A DNA stretch of 64,000 nt from Legionella brunensis. GTDB taxonomy: Bacteria > Pseudomonadota > Gammaproteobacteria > Legionellales > Legionellaceae. Below are positions 49,504-57,875 of this stretch, in pieces. Within the stretch, counting starts at the first letter, position 1. The number at the start of each line of letters is the position of its first letter. The notes under the pieces were generated by a model. That model was not told where the DNA came from. It saw only the letters and a list, made by a program, of their open reading frames with translations, and did no database searches. Where the stretch lies: positions 233,870 through 297,869 of the forward strand of contig NZ_LNXV01000003.1 of the NCBI RefSeq assembly GCF_001467025.1. Reading direction: 5' to 3'. A program made the translations under genes and the position numbers.

Positions 49504-49951
49504 GTTGATTCATATTGTTAGTTCCACCTTGCTTTTTGGCACGGGCTTGGGGTCAGCATTCTATATGTTTATGGCAAACCAAAAGCAGGATGATTTAATC
49601 TACTTATTGCGCACGACAAGAAACGTGGTGATCGCTGATTTTATTTTTACAACACCTGCAGTTCTAATCCAGCCTATAACAGGTTTTGCGATGATCTATT
49701 TGGCGGGGTTCTCATTGATGAGTTTTTGGATAATCGCGTCGTTATTACTTTATATTTTGGTCGGTCTTTGTTGGCTCCCAGTTGTATTTATCCAGATAAA
49801 ATTACAAAAATTGATAGCGTGGGCAATCGCTAATCAACAGCCTCTTCCTGCAGATTATTATCGTTTGTATAGGATATGGTTTATATTAGGATGGCCAGCA
49901 TTCATCGGTGTGTTACTCATTTTTTATTTGATGGTGGTTAAGATATCATAA
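49484..49951 (+). CDS. DUF2269-family membrane protein
   Basis: This 155-aa inner-membrane protein has four TM helices: about 3-25, 45-75, 80-105 and 130-152. LIHIVSSTLLFGTGLGSAFYM at the N-terminus is typical of the DUF2269 family, whose biochemical role is not known. His9 is in TM1. ATG 49484 has GGAG 5 bp upstream; a GTG 3 bp earlier is possible. The gene overlaps the end of the saccharopine-dehydrogenase-like gene by 20 bp, which means coupled translation. Confidence 0.85.
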   Translation: MVYLWLKLIHIVSSTLLFGTGLGSAFYMFMANQKQDDLIYLLRTTRNVVIADFIFTTPAVLIQPITGFAMIYLAGFSLMSFWIIASLLLYILVGLCWLPVVFIQIKLQKLIAWAIANQQPLPADYYRLYRIWFILGWPAFIGVLLIFYLMVVKIS

Positions 49952-49963
49952 GGGGGCCAAAAA

Positions 49964-50626
49964 ATGGCAATAACTAACATGCTCCATGGCTCAGTAATAT
50001 CACCTTTTGTACGCAAAGTTGTAGTCGTTTTAAATAGAAAGGATATTGCATATCAAGTTGAGGAAGTAACACCTTTTATCCCTGCTCATCGCGAAAAATT
50101 GCTAAAATTAAATCCCTTGGGAAAAATTCCAATTTTTCAGGAAGACAATTTTGTGATTGCTGATTCTTCAGTGATTTGTGCATATCTTGAAAAGAAATAT
50201 CCCGTTGCTCCAATTTATCCAGTAAGCCCGCAAGGTTTTGCCCAATGTTTATGGTACGAAGAGTATGCTGATACACAGTTAATTCCCGCAATAATTACCG
50301 TGTTTTTTCACCTGGTTCTTGCACCATTGCTAAGGCGCAAACCTAATTTAAATGCTGTGAAATTAGCTTTAGAACAGCAATTACCGCCGATTTTTGCATT
50401 TCTTGATCAGGAGGTTGCTGATAAAAATTACCTTATAGACGGATGTTTTTCCTTAGCGGACATCAGCATAGCAACCGCATTTCTCAATTTTGAATTCGCA
50501 GGACAGACTATTGATGCCAGTCGGTGGGGAAACCTTATTCGCTATTTAACTACCATTTATAAGGAAAAATCGGTTGAAGAAGCTTTTACACAAGCGAAAG
50601 CAAGATTTGCAAGTATAAAAAAGTAG
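49964..50626 (+). CDS. Glutathione S-transferase family protein
   Basis: This 220-aa cytoplasmic protein has an N-terminal thioredoxin-like domain (1-78) with SVISPFVRKVVVVL as the active-site helix and LNPLGKIPIF (cis-Pro). The glutathione-binding pair is in VIADSSVICAYLEKKYP. The helical C-terminal domain (about 88-215) has LIDGCFSLADISIATAFL, the conserved N-capping box. Length is standard. The active-site residue is probably Ser10 or Ser13; no Cys or Tyr is at that place. AAGGGGG lies about 8 bp before the ATG. It is the third gene of the run, 12 bp after the DUF2269 gene. Confidence 0.9.
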   Translation: MAITNMLHGSVISPFVRKVVVVLNRKDIAYQVEEVTPFIPAHREKLLKLNPLGKIPIFQEDNFVIADSSVICAYLEKKYPVAPIYPVSPQGFAQCLWYEEYADTQLIPAIITVFFHLVLAPLLRRKPNLNAVKLALEQQLPPIFAFLDQEVADKNYLIDGCFSLADISIATAFLNFEFAGQTIDASRWGNLIRYLTTIYKEKSVEEAFTQAKARFASIKK

Positions 50627-50641
50627 CCTTTGAGGTAAGTC

Positions 50642-51913
50642 GTGAAAAACTTAACGTTAGTCTTCCTATTTAATGCCCTATTAGCGAATATAGTCATCGC
50701 ACAGCCGCTGTCTTTAGAAACCTCAGCACAAATTCAGACAACTTTAAATGATTATTTGGTTGGTAAGGGAGCGGATGAACATATCACAGGTATTGCGGCT
50801 TCCATATTTATGCCTGATATGAAAGGCAGTGAAGAAGGCCAAATTACCAGCTATTTTGCTGGTGATAGAGGGTATGCCCCTTTTGATAAAAAAATAACGA
50901 AGGACACTTTATTTGAGATAGGCAGCATTACCAAATCATTTATAGCTGCTCTAATTTTGCAATTGGATGCTCAAGGTAAATTATCACTTGATGACCCTCT
51001 TGAAAAATGGTTACCTCAATACCCTCAGTGGGGTGCTGTCACGATTAAAGAATTACTCAATATGACCAGTGGTATTCCAAGCTATACAGACAGCGACGTT
51101 TTTTATGAAGCATATCTAAAAAATCCTCAAATGACATGGTCGTCTGAGGATCTCCTTAATTATGCGCAAGAAGTAAAACCAAAGGCCTCTGCAACAAATC
51201 GCTATAACTATTCAAATTCAAACTATATTCTCGCCGGTCTTATTATAGAGAAAGTATCGAATCAGTCGTTAACTCAGCAGCTAAAAGCAAATATCATTAC
51301 CCCCAATCATCTGCAAAACATTTTCTATCCTGCTGGTGAAAACGGTGAAAGGCTTCATGCACAGTTACAGCCAAGAATGGCTCATGGATATTTCTTGGAT
51401 GACAATCAAGAGTTTGTGGATATCACTGCCAATAGCTTATCTTGGGCAGGGGCTGCAGGGGCCATTATTGCAGATACTGTTGATGTGATAAATTGGGTAC
51501 AGTTACTCTACCATGGGAAACTTTTTGAGCCTTCCTCTCGCCGTCAGGCGTTGGCGAAGCTTCAAAGCGTTGTCTCGATGAAAAATGGCAAACCTATCGC
51601 TACGGTAAGTCATGAGGAGCCAACAGCTTTTGGTTTGGGGGTGGGTTATTATTTTGATGAGGAGTTGCAAGACAGGTTTTGGGTCTATGAGGGTGGCACA
51701 TTAGGTTTTCGTGTGATGTATATTTGGAGTGCTTGCAATAATATTACTACGGTGGTTGCATTAAATAGCAAGTCAGGAAATGCTAATCCTTCCCATTCTC
51801 AGGGAGATGGGATCTCAGCTTTGAACTTAAGCCTTTACAAAATCATTCTTAAGGAGAATCCGCAGTATCATTGCAAGAGCCCACCAATTCACAAAATATT
51901 GCATAAAGAATAG
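50642..51913 (+). CDS. Exported serine hydrolase, beta-lactamase class C/esterase fold
   Basis: This 423-aa protein has a signal peptide (about 1-21, cleavage after IVIA). It carries the class C/EstB pattern: S95-I-T-K98, followed 92 residues later by Y190-S-N192, and a C-terminal YEGGTLGFR that takes the KTG place. Such proteins include D-Ala-D-Ala carboxypeptidases, esterases and lactamases; the missing HxG/KTG triad points away from a strong lactamase. It starts with GTG at 50642 and has GAGG 6 bp upstream. It is the last gene of the run and lies 15 bp after the GST gene. Confidence 0.88.
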   Translation: MKNLTLVFLFNALLANIVIAQPLSLETSAQIQTTLNDYLVGKGADEHITGIAASIFMPDMKGSEEGQITSYFAGDRGYAPFDKKITKDTLFEIGSITKSFIAALILQLDAQGKLSLDDPLEKWLPQYPQWGAVTIKELLNMTSGIPSYTDSDVFYEAYLKNPQMTWSSEDLLNYAQEVKPKASATNRYNYSNSNYILAGLIIEKVSNQSLTQQLKANIITPNHLQNIFYPAGENGERLHAQLQPRMAHGYFLDDNQEFVDITANSLSWAGAAGAIIADTVDVINWVQLLYHGKLFEPSSRRQALAKLQSVVSMKNGKPIATVSHEEPTAFGLGVGYYFDEELQDRFWVYEGGTLGFRVMYIWSACNNITTVVALNSKSGNANPSHSQGDGISALNLSLYKIILKENPQYHCKSPPIHKILHKE

Positions 51914-52022
51914 TTTCAACGAGCTGATTATGTCTTGTATAATCTGCGATATTTTTATGCAAGTCATGTGGCTCTGTGATAAAATAAAAAAAATTTCAGC
52001 CCAGCGTTGCCAAGGTAAGAGT

Positions 52023-53141
52023 ATGACTTGTTTTTTCAAAACGGAGAAACTTCAATTTCGTAAGGCAATAACAATTCGAATCTTGATGAATGAAAAATTA
52101 GAACGTCGAGGACTTGCTGAAGATGCATTAGGTGCACAAAATGAATTTGAGCAAAGACTTGATCAAGAGTTAGTCAGCTCGATGCTTGGTTTAGAGGATG
52201 AATGGAGTGAAACAGCGAATACTTTATACGATGAACTCGTAGGTATTCTGGGTTGCTATTTTAATACAGAATACCTTGATCTTAAGACGATTTATCTTGC
52301 TAACGATGAGCTATTGTCTAATAATTTTGCTCATGCTACTCCGAAAGATTTAATACATATTAAAGAAACTTTAATTGTTTTATTAAGTTATTTTAATGGT
52401 GCTTTTGAAGCAAGTCCGTCAACTTCTTATCCATTTGGGAGTGTGGTTCTAGAGTCCCCCAGTAGAAAGGATGCTTATAAGGTTTTCCTTAACCATACCA
52501 AAACACTTATTAGTTCTGCTAAGACAGTTTCTGGTGTTATCGCGAGTCTAATGCTTGTCGCGGATTTAGCTAAGGATAAACCTCTTCTTGCCAAATTTGC
52601 GTTACATTGCATCAAAGAACTCTCCTTGACATTGCAAGAAAAAATAAGTCCTATCTTGTTACAAGATTTCTCAAAATCAGTGGGGGCGGCGTGTCAGCTT
52701 GAACAAGTAAGAGAATCGCTAATCTTAAGGTTAGAAGGATATTTAATCAGTCGTGCCGCATTAAAAACAACACAACGCTCATCAAATTATTTTATCTGTG
52801 TTTATGAACCCATAGACAGAGGCTTTTTCAATAACAACCGCTTGCAAGATGCACGCATTGAAGTTGCAAATAATTTGCTGACTCAATTACAGTTTATGAG
52901 TTTGGATGGTCAGGATATTGATAGTCCGCTAATATTTCTCAAAGCTCTCGACAAGGCAATAATGGAAAATGAACGAGTTTATCGTTTCTACGGCAGAATA
53001 GCGGATGGACAGGGAGTTCTAGCCGAGATTTTAGCAAATATGCGTCAAGAGCTGAAAGAAATCTATCCCGAAGAGTGCTTTGATGAGGAAGAGACTGCTT
53101 TTGCGGATATTCTCCCGGATTTAGATATTCCACGCGGATAA
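52023..53141 (+). CDS. Helical cytoplasmic protein, function unknown
   Basis: This 372-aa protein is not recognised. It is helical and rather acidic, with no signal peptide or TM segment. It ends in a very acidic tail (EECFDEEETAFADILPDLD). I chose ATG 52023 because AAGGTAAGAG precedes it at good spacing. An open frame extends to ATG 51930 and another candidate is ATG 52086. Tail acidity is seen in some Legionella secreted substrates, but no known signal is definite. It follows the serine hydrolase by about 110 bp. Confidence 0.65.
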   Translation: MTCFFKTEKLQFRKAITIRILMNEKLERRGLAEDALGAQNEFEQRLDQELVSSMLGLEDEWSETANTLYDELVGILGCYFNTEYLDLKTIYLANDELLSNNFAHATPKDLIHIKETLIVLLSYFNGAFEASPSTSYPFGSVVLESPSRKDAYKVFLNHTKTLISSAKTVSGVIASLMLVADLAKDKPLLAKFALHCIKELSLTLQEKISPILLQDFSKSVGAACQLEQVRESLILRLEGYLISRAALKTTQRSSNYFICVYEPIDRGFFNNNRLQDARIEVANNLLTQLQFMSLDGQDIDSPLIFLKALDKAIMENERVYRFYGRIADGQGVLAEILANMRQELKEIYPEECFDEEETAFADILPDLDIPRG

Positions 53142-53294
53142 CTTTTGTTTTCCAGTATATGGTTGTAGGTAGGAGTCTCCTTGTTAAATTTTTGTTCTAG
53201 AAAAGGGCAATATGGCTGCAATCATTTAATATATACCTCGTGCTGCTTTTTTAGTTACAATATTTCTTACAATTTTCTTGGCTAATGAGGATTT

Positions 53295-53780
53295 ATGCCT
53301 TCTTTTGATATTGTTTCTGAAATTAATAAAGTTGAATTGCGTCATGCAGTGGAGAATGCTGAAAGAGAAATGGGAACGCGATTTGATTTTCGCGGTGTGG
53401 AATCAAGTATTGGACTTAATGACTTGGTGGTTACTCTAAAGGCTGAATCCGATTTTCAGGTGCGTCAGTTAGAGGATTTATTTCGCAATCATTGTACGAA
53501 ACGTGGTGTCGATGCAAGTGGGGCTGATATAGAAGATGAGCCTATTCATAGCGGAAAAACTTTTTCATTATCAATGACTTTTAAGCAAGGAATCGATCAG
53601 CCCACTGCAAAAGATATTGTGAAACTGATTAAAGATAGCAAACTGAAGGTTCAAAGTTCGATTCAAGGGGATAAAATTCGCATTACAGGTAAAAAGCGTG
53701 ATGACTTGCAAGATGCCATCGCTTTATTAAAGAAATCTGACATTAAATTGCCATTACAATTTGAAAATTTTCGTGACTGA
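53295..53780 (+). CDS. yajQ: YajQ-family nucleotide-binding protein
   Basis: This 161-aa cytoplasmic protein matches YajQ across its full length. The start is MPSFDIVSEINKVELRHAVE, then GTRFDFRGVESSI, and IRITGKKRDDLQDAIALLK near the C-terminus, ending in LPLQFENFRD. The double ferredoxin-like fold binds nucleic acid or, in some bacteria, cyclic di-GMP as a transcription co-regulator. Length is standard. GAGG 5 bp before the ATG supports the start. It is monocistronic. Confidence 0.94.
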   Translation: MPSFDIVSEINKVELRHAVENAEREMGTRFDFRGVESSIGLNDLVVTLKAESDFQVRQLEDLFRNHCTKRGVDASGADIEDEPIHSGKTFSLSMTFKQGIDQPTAKDIVKLIKDSKLKVQSSIQGDKIRITGKKRDDLQDAIALLKKSDIKLPLQFENFRD

Positions 53781-53786
53781 TAAATA

Positions 53787-53848
53787 GGTCTATTTACAAT
53801 TCTACTATCAATGCTTTTTGACTCAAACTAGCGAATTGTAAACAGACC
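53787..53848. repeat. 16-bp terminal inverted repeats, MITE-like or stem
   Basis: GGTCTATTTACAATTC (53787-53802) and GAATTGTAAACAGACC (53833-53848) are inverted copies with one mismatch, 30 bp apart. The element starts 7 bp after yajQ. The outward ends read GGTCTRTTTACAATTC. There is no T run, so it looks less like a terminator than like a very short non-autonomous element; no target-site duplication is clear. Confidence 0.55.
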
Positions 53849-53921
53849 CTAATAAAAAATTCGTATGGCCAGTAAATTTAAAGTGCCCAAAAAGTGAAGT
53901 TTTTGGTCTAATATAAACGTA

Positions 53922-54092
53922 TAGGTGATGACTGAGCCTGGCTGAACCAGTTTTACTTATCAGATAGGAGATTGTTTTTGAGGCGTGGTGTGTATACCTG
54001 TGTAATTCAGGGAACCTGAAGCGCGTCATAGATCGCCACCGTGAACTTTCTAGCGGCTCAGATACACAGGTGGTCGTTACCTGTTATTTTTC
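53922..54092 (+). ncRNA. Candidate structured small RNA or attenuator
   Basis: About 170 nt show several strong pairings. CTGAGCC (53932-53938) can pair with GGCTCAG (54055-54061). TTCAGG-GAA-CCTGAA forms a hairpin at 54005-54019. ACCTGTGTA (53996-54004) pairs perfectly with TACACAGGT (54063-54071). ACAGGT/ACCTGT (54066-54084) followed by TATTTTT is a terminator. The last two share bases, so they are alternatives, as in an attenuator. A TAATATAAAC stretch just upstream could be a -10. The 6S-like length is noted, but the sequence is not a clear match. Confidence 0.4.
54066..54092 (+). terminator. Terminator at the end of the candidate RNA
   Basis: ACAGGT (54066-54071) pairs with ACCTGT (54079-54084) across a 7-nt loop, then TATTTTTC. 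The 6-bp stem is short, but the T tract is good. Confidence 0.5.
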
Positions 54093-54221
54093 AATTCAAT
54101 CCTATGTTCCTCATGATATCTGCAAAAAAGTTATGGTTAGGAAGTTTAATACGTCAATTTTGTATAATATATAATCGTGTCGTATAATTAAAAAACAAAT
54201 ACTTGAGCAAGGATATGCTTT

Positions 54222-54473
54222 ATGAAGAAGTTAATTGTTGCTTTATTTGTGTTTGTTCCTTCGTTGTTTCTCACGGGGTGTTATGTAACCTCCACTAGTT
54301 ATTATCCTGGCTATACAAATGATTATGTTTACTCTGTAGGATATTATGGATACCGTCCTTATTGGGGTAGCCGTTATTATACTGGTAGTGGTTGGAGTAG
54401 TGGCTATTGGAGTGGTTATCGAGGCATCTATAGTTATCCTAGAGCATGGTATGGTTATGTCCGCAGATGGTAA
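54222..54473 (+). CDS. Small Tyr/Gly/Ser-rich lipoprotein
   Basis: This 83-aa protein has a lipoprotein signal peptide: MKKLIVALFVFVPSLFLTGC, with lipobox LTGC and Cys20 as the lipidation site. The mature part of about 63 residues is mostly Tyr, Gly, Ser, Trp and Arg, with repeated YxG and YW patterns, and ends in RRW. There is no known domain. It is likely at the cell surface or outer membrane, and aromatic-rich sequences of this kind can aggregate or bind glycan. AAGGA 8 bp before ATG supports the start. TATAAT boxes at 54163-54168 and 54183-54188 could be promoter elements. Confidence 0.82.
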   Translation: MKKLIVALFVFVPSLFLTGCYVTSTSYYPGYTNDYVYSVGYYGYRPYWGSRYYTGSGWSSGYWSGYRGIYSYPRAWYGYVRRW

Positions 54474-54494
54474 TCTGCGGATGGTACCCTTAAT

Positions 54495-56354
54495 TTAGGA
54501 ATAGGTTGATGTGGGTGTAAGTTTCAGTTCATCATTTAATTGAGCTTTGTAGGCTGTAAAAAGTTTTTCTCTAATTTCTGGACGAGGAGTTTTGGTAATA
54601 GCTCCCTCTGCCAGCTTGTCTCCAACATAACTTAACAACCCCTTAATGTTGGTAATGATATGCTCTGTTGAAGTGGCAAGTAAGGTATCCATTTGGTCAA
54701 ATACTTCCTCTACAGCTGTTTTAAAGAATGTTTTGGAGACAAAAGGTAATCTGGGATCTCTGCTACTGTTAACTTCGGGTCTAACATGCGAACCAAAATG
54801 CTCATAAGGTCGCAGAATTTTTTTATGTTTTCTTAACAAATAGCAGGAATATTCAGTTGCAATTGTATGGCCTGAGTAAATTTTGAGCACATGTTGATAG
54901 AGATCAAAAGCAATGAGTATAGCGTCTCGTTTAGGAATACCCGTAGCTCGATACTCGCGAAAGAAATCAGCAATCAGCGATAATAAATTAGCAACGTATT
55001 TGGGATCTGCAGTATTATTATTAGATATGATCTTTTCAAATCCAGCTATAAAAGCTTTATAATAACTTGAGGATTGCAGGGAGGGGGTTGGGAATAGGGA
55101 ACGAGCGAATAGCCCCTCTTGTGAGGGAAGTCCTACTTGTTGTCTCTTTTTTTCTTCAATATGGAATGAGGGAATGTTACTTTCCCCCAATGGATTCAGC
55201 ATCATAGTCGAAAATGTGGGAAGTCTGGAGTCCTGGCTAAAAAGACTCATTTCTTGCAAAGGACTCATGACCTGTCGCTGTTCTGGAGTCGGACAACTCA
55301 TTGGTACGGGGGTTAAAGAAGAAATATCAATAGGTGGGCCAACCATTAATACAGCAGGAGGTACATTAGAAGAGAGGTCCATGGCCTCATCTGAAGATGT
55401 GAGTTCATCAAGAGTTGTTTGAAATTTACAATCTTTTTTGGCTGTAGGAAAAACATCCTCCTCTGGATAAATACATTCCACCATGTCATCCCTTGCTTCC
55501 ATAGGAAACTCAGGAATAGTTGAATTTTTTCTCTCTAGTTTTATAAGTTCTAACAAATCAGTAACTATTTGATTTTCTTCATCTTCAATGGTTATAGTGT
55601 CAAGTATTTCTTCACATGTTTTTATAAGAGAAGCAGAGTCTTGTTTTCTGGTTACTGTGATAAGAAGTGCATAACTTAGCAACTCCAATTTTTCCAGCGG
55701 CTCTGTAATCGTTTTTTGAAAGAGATGTTCATCCTCAATATAGCGGGCCATTTGTTCAACTATTGCTCCATTAGAATCACTCTTATATTGTCGTTCCAAC
55801 AGATTTAGATAGCCTAAATGGCAAGCAAGGGAGATCTCTTTACTGGCCTTCTTACAGTACATAAGAGAAGACTGCATCCACATGATGGCTTTTGATAGTG
55901 TTAGAGAGGAAGGCAGGTTTTGAACCGATCCATTTTCATCATTATCAATGATGTCTATTATTTCATCACTAATGATTTCACACGCTTCCGCAAGGGCTGA
56001 ATACGCGGTTTTTAATGTTTCTTCGTTAACAACGATATTTGTTTTTGACGAGAGCTGCCCGTGATAAACTATTTCCATTTCTTGGAGCATACCCGGAATA
56101 GGTTGCCATTCTTCTTCAATATTTGCAAAATCTTCCTTATTTATAATAAGTTCTGCTTTAGTAGCAAGAATGTCAGCCAAGACGTGAACAAAGGCATCAT
56201 AAAAATCAGTGTGTAGCTGTTTTGATTGAGAAGCTGCATGGCGATTTAATGTTTCCAGGGCATTTAAGTAGTAGGCGAGTGCCTCCTCATAATTTCCTGC
56301 ATTAAAAGCAAGATCACCATTTATTTGATCAGGGGTATTAAAGTAGAATTTCAT
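54495..56354 (-). CDS. Large helical protein, possible secreted effector
   Basis: This 619-aa protein is unrecognised. Residues about 10-45 (FNAGNYEEALAYYLNALETLNR) look like a single TPR or MIT-type helical hairpin. Acidic helical repeats follow to about 310. A Pro/Ser/Met-rich linker runs to about 420 (VPMSCPTPEQRQVMSPLQ). A second helical domain (about 430-600) ends in KLTPTSTYS. No TM segment or signal peptide is visible. ATG 56354 is chosen (AGG 8 bp upstream); a TTG at 56411 would add a basic 19-residue leader. An N-terminal TPR hairpin with a disordered middle fits a host-directed protein, but this is only inference. Confidence 0.7.
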   Translation of the reverse strand: MKFYFNTPDQINGDLAFNAGNYEEALAYYLNALETLNRHAASQSKQLHTDFYDAFVHVLADILATKAELIINKEDFANIEEEWQPIPGMLQEMEIVYHGQLSSKTNIVVNEETLKTAYSALAEACEIISDEIIDIIDNDENGSVQNLPSSLTLSKAIMWMQSSLMYCKKASKEISLACHLGYLNLLERQYKSDSNGAIVEQMARYIEDEHLFQKTITEPLEKLELLSYALLITVTRKQDSASLIKTCEEILDTITIEDEENQIVTDLLELIKLERKNSTIPEFPMEARDDMVECIYPEEDVFPTAKKDCKFQTTLDELTSSDEAMDLSSNVPPAVLMVGPPIDISSLTPVPMSCPTPEQRQVMSPLQEMSLFSQDSRLPTFSTMMLNPLGESNIPSFHIEEKKRQQVGLPSQEGLFARSLFPTPSLQSSSYYKAFIAGFEKIISNNNTADPKYVANLLSLIADFFREYRATGIPKRDAILIAFDLYQHVLKIYSGHTIATEYSCYLLRKHKKILRPYEHFGSHVRPEVNSSRDPRLPFVSKTFFKTAVEEVFDQMDTLLATSTEHIITNIKGLLSYVGDKLAEGAITKTPRPEIREKLFTAYKAQLNDELKLTPTSTYS

Positions 56355-56452
56355 TTGAATTGCCTGGGAAAAAAATCTAATTTTAACTAAAGATTTATTT
56401 TTGATCAACAAGCGAACTTACTATTTTAAATGTACACTTTTAAGGCTTTCTG

Positions 56453-57358
56453 ATGAAAGGTTGGATTCTCTACAAACGTAGTCGAAATGAACTAACTGAA
56501 AATGATCATGGTGTTAATCACCTGTTATCAGCCGCAGCTCATTTGCAAGTGGAGCTTGAAGTTTACAAGCCAGAGCAATTTGAGCTTGTAGTCACCAGAG
56601 AAGATAAAAAGAGTATCTTGCTCGATGGTGCACGGGTATCGCTGCCGGATTTCTTACTTCCTCGTTTAGGGGCTGAAACAAGCTATTTTGCACTTGCCAT
56701 TATTCGTCAATTAGAAAAATCAGGTGTCCATACCTGTAATAATGCAAACGCGATTGAAACTGTTAAGGATAAGATGCTCCTTAGTCAATTGTTTGCGCAA
56801 AGTGATTTGCCCTTTCCTAAAACGATGCTTGTTAAATTTCCTGTGCCGGTTGCAGTCGTTGAACGTGAGATAGGTTTTCCTTTGGTCATTAAAAATATTT
56901 CAGGGGCCAGAGGAATTGGTATTCATCTTTGTGAGTCGGCCACTAGTTTTAGGGATTTAATGGAGTTAATTGCCACTCATAGCGGTAATCATCAAATGAT
57001 TTTACAAGAGTTTGTGGCCACCAGTTATGGACGCGATCTGAGGGTCTTTGTTTTGGGTGGGAAAGTGGTTGGTTGCATGAAACGAACTGCTAAAAATAGT
57101 TTTAAAGCGAATTACTCTCTTGGGGGAGAGGTCGCCCCTTATCTGGTTACTCCTGAAATTGAACAACTAGCAATACATTGTGCGCAGTTATTTAATTTGG
57201 AAATTGCTGGGATCGATTTATTATTTGCCGAACAAGGGTTTAAAATTTGCGAAGCGAATTCTTCGCCGGGATTTAAAGGGATGGAGTTGGCAATCGGCAA
57301 AGATCTCGCTGTAGAAATACTAGAATACGTGATAAATGCAGCCCAGAGAAAAAAATAA
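56453..57358 (+). CDS. RimK-like ATP-grasp ligase
   Basis: This 301-aa cytoplasmic protein has the ATP-grasp core. The sequence ETVKDKMLLSQLFAQ (about 103-117) opens the fold. FPLVIKNISGARGIGIHL (about 142-159) carries the ATP-binding Lys and glycine-rich loop. ILQEFVATSYGRDLRVFV comes next, then CEANSSPGFKGME (about 269-281) with the Mg2+-binding Glu and Asn. RimK-type enzymes add Glu or other amino acids to a carboxylate (ribosomal S6, glutathione-like peptides, F420). The substrate is not visible here. The start has AAGG 7 bp upstream. It faces the J protein gene, convergent with it by 1 bp. Confidence 0.9.
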   Translation: MKGWILYKRSRNELTENDHGVNHLLSAAAHLQVELEVYKPEQFELVVTREDKKSILLDGARVSLPDFLLPRLGAETSYFALAIIRQLEKSGVHTCNNANAIETVKDKMLLSQLFAQSDLPFPKTMLVKFPVPVAVVEREIGFPLVIKNISGARGIGIHLCESATSFRDLMELIATHSGNHQMILQEFVATSYGRDLRVFVLGGKVVGCMKRTAKNSFKANYSLGGEVAPYLVTPEIEQLAIHCAQLFNLEIAGIDLLFAEQGFKICEANSSPGFKGMELAIGKDLAVEILEYVINAAQRKK

Positions 57359-57359
57359 T

Positions 57360-57860
57360 TTATTGATTTTTTTTCTGCCACAAAGGCAGCTCAATGCCAT
57401 ATTCTTCTACATTATCGTAATGTTTGTTGCCAGCACTGGGATGGCAACTTGTAAAGAATGTAAAGAAATTTCCTATAGAAGAAAAGGTCTCTGTCGCTTT
57501 ATTTGTACAAATATTGGTTGATAACTGAGGATAGGCTTTACCGTCCCAATAAAATCGAAAGCTAGTATGTGGATAGAGTCTGAGGAAAAACTGTAGTTGT
57601 ACTCTAGGCATCTCATTTAATGTGCTAAGGAGGCTTCGTCTTTCAGTGCTATCCAGCTCCTCATAAGGTTTCACCAACAACTGCAAATCATTGAAGGCCT
57701 CTACAATATTATCTCTGCTATTGTTGCTTTGTCCGGTGTAAGAGCTGGTTTGATGTTTAGGAGAGACTAACTCCTGGTACTTATTCTTAATTTCAGCAAA
57801 AGTAGCCCCAGGAGTGAGCTGCAAAACTTCAAAGGCATGGTCAAAGTTAATTGCAGGCAT
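57360..57860 (-). CDS. Degenerate J-domain-like protein
   Basis: This 166-aa protein has an N-terminal J-like start (HAFEVLQLTPGATFAEIKNKYQELVSPKHQ). The two helices fit the J fold, but the HPD loop that activates Hsp70 reads SPK, so the co-chaperone function is probably lost or changed. The rest (about 60-166) has no recognised domain and contains FRFYWDGKAYPQL. AAGGAGA lies 5 bp before the ATG. It starts 15 bp after the efp stop, so it is likely cotranscribed with efp. It could be a pseudo-J adaptor or an unrelated helical protein. Confidence 0.7.
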   Translation of the reverse strand: MPAINFDHAFEVLQLTPGATFAEIKNKYQELVSPKHQTSSYTGQSNNSRDNIVEAFNDLQLLVKPYEELDSTERRSLLSTLNEMPRVQLQFFLRLYPHTSFRFYWDGKAYPQLSTNICTNKATETFSSIGNFFTFFTSCHPSAGNKHYDNVEEYGIELPLWQKKNQ

Positions 57861-57875
57861 GGGTCTCTCCTTGTT

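Noticed and set aside
53823-54029. Minus-strand frame between yajQ and the lipoprotein gene
   Set aside because: It lies across the inverted-repeat element and the structured RNA candidate, with no ribosome-binding site and no recognisable protein features.
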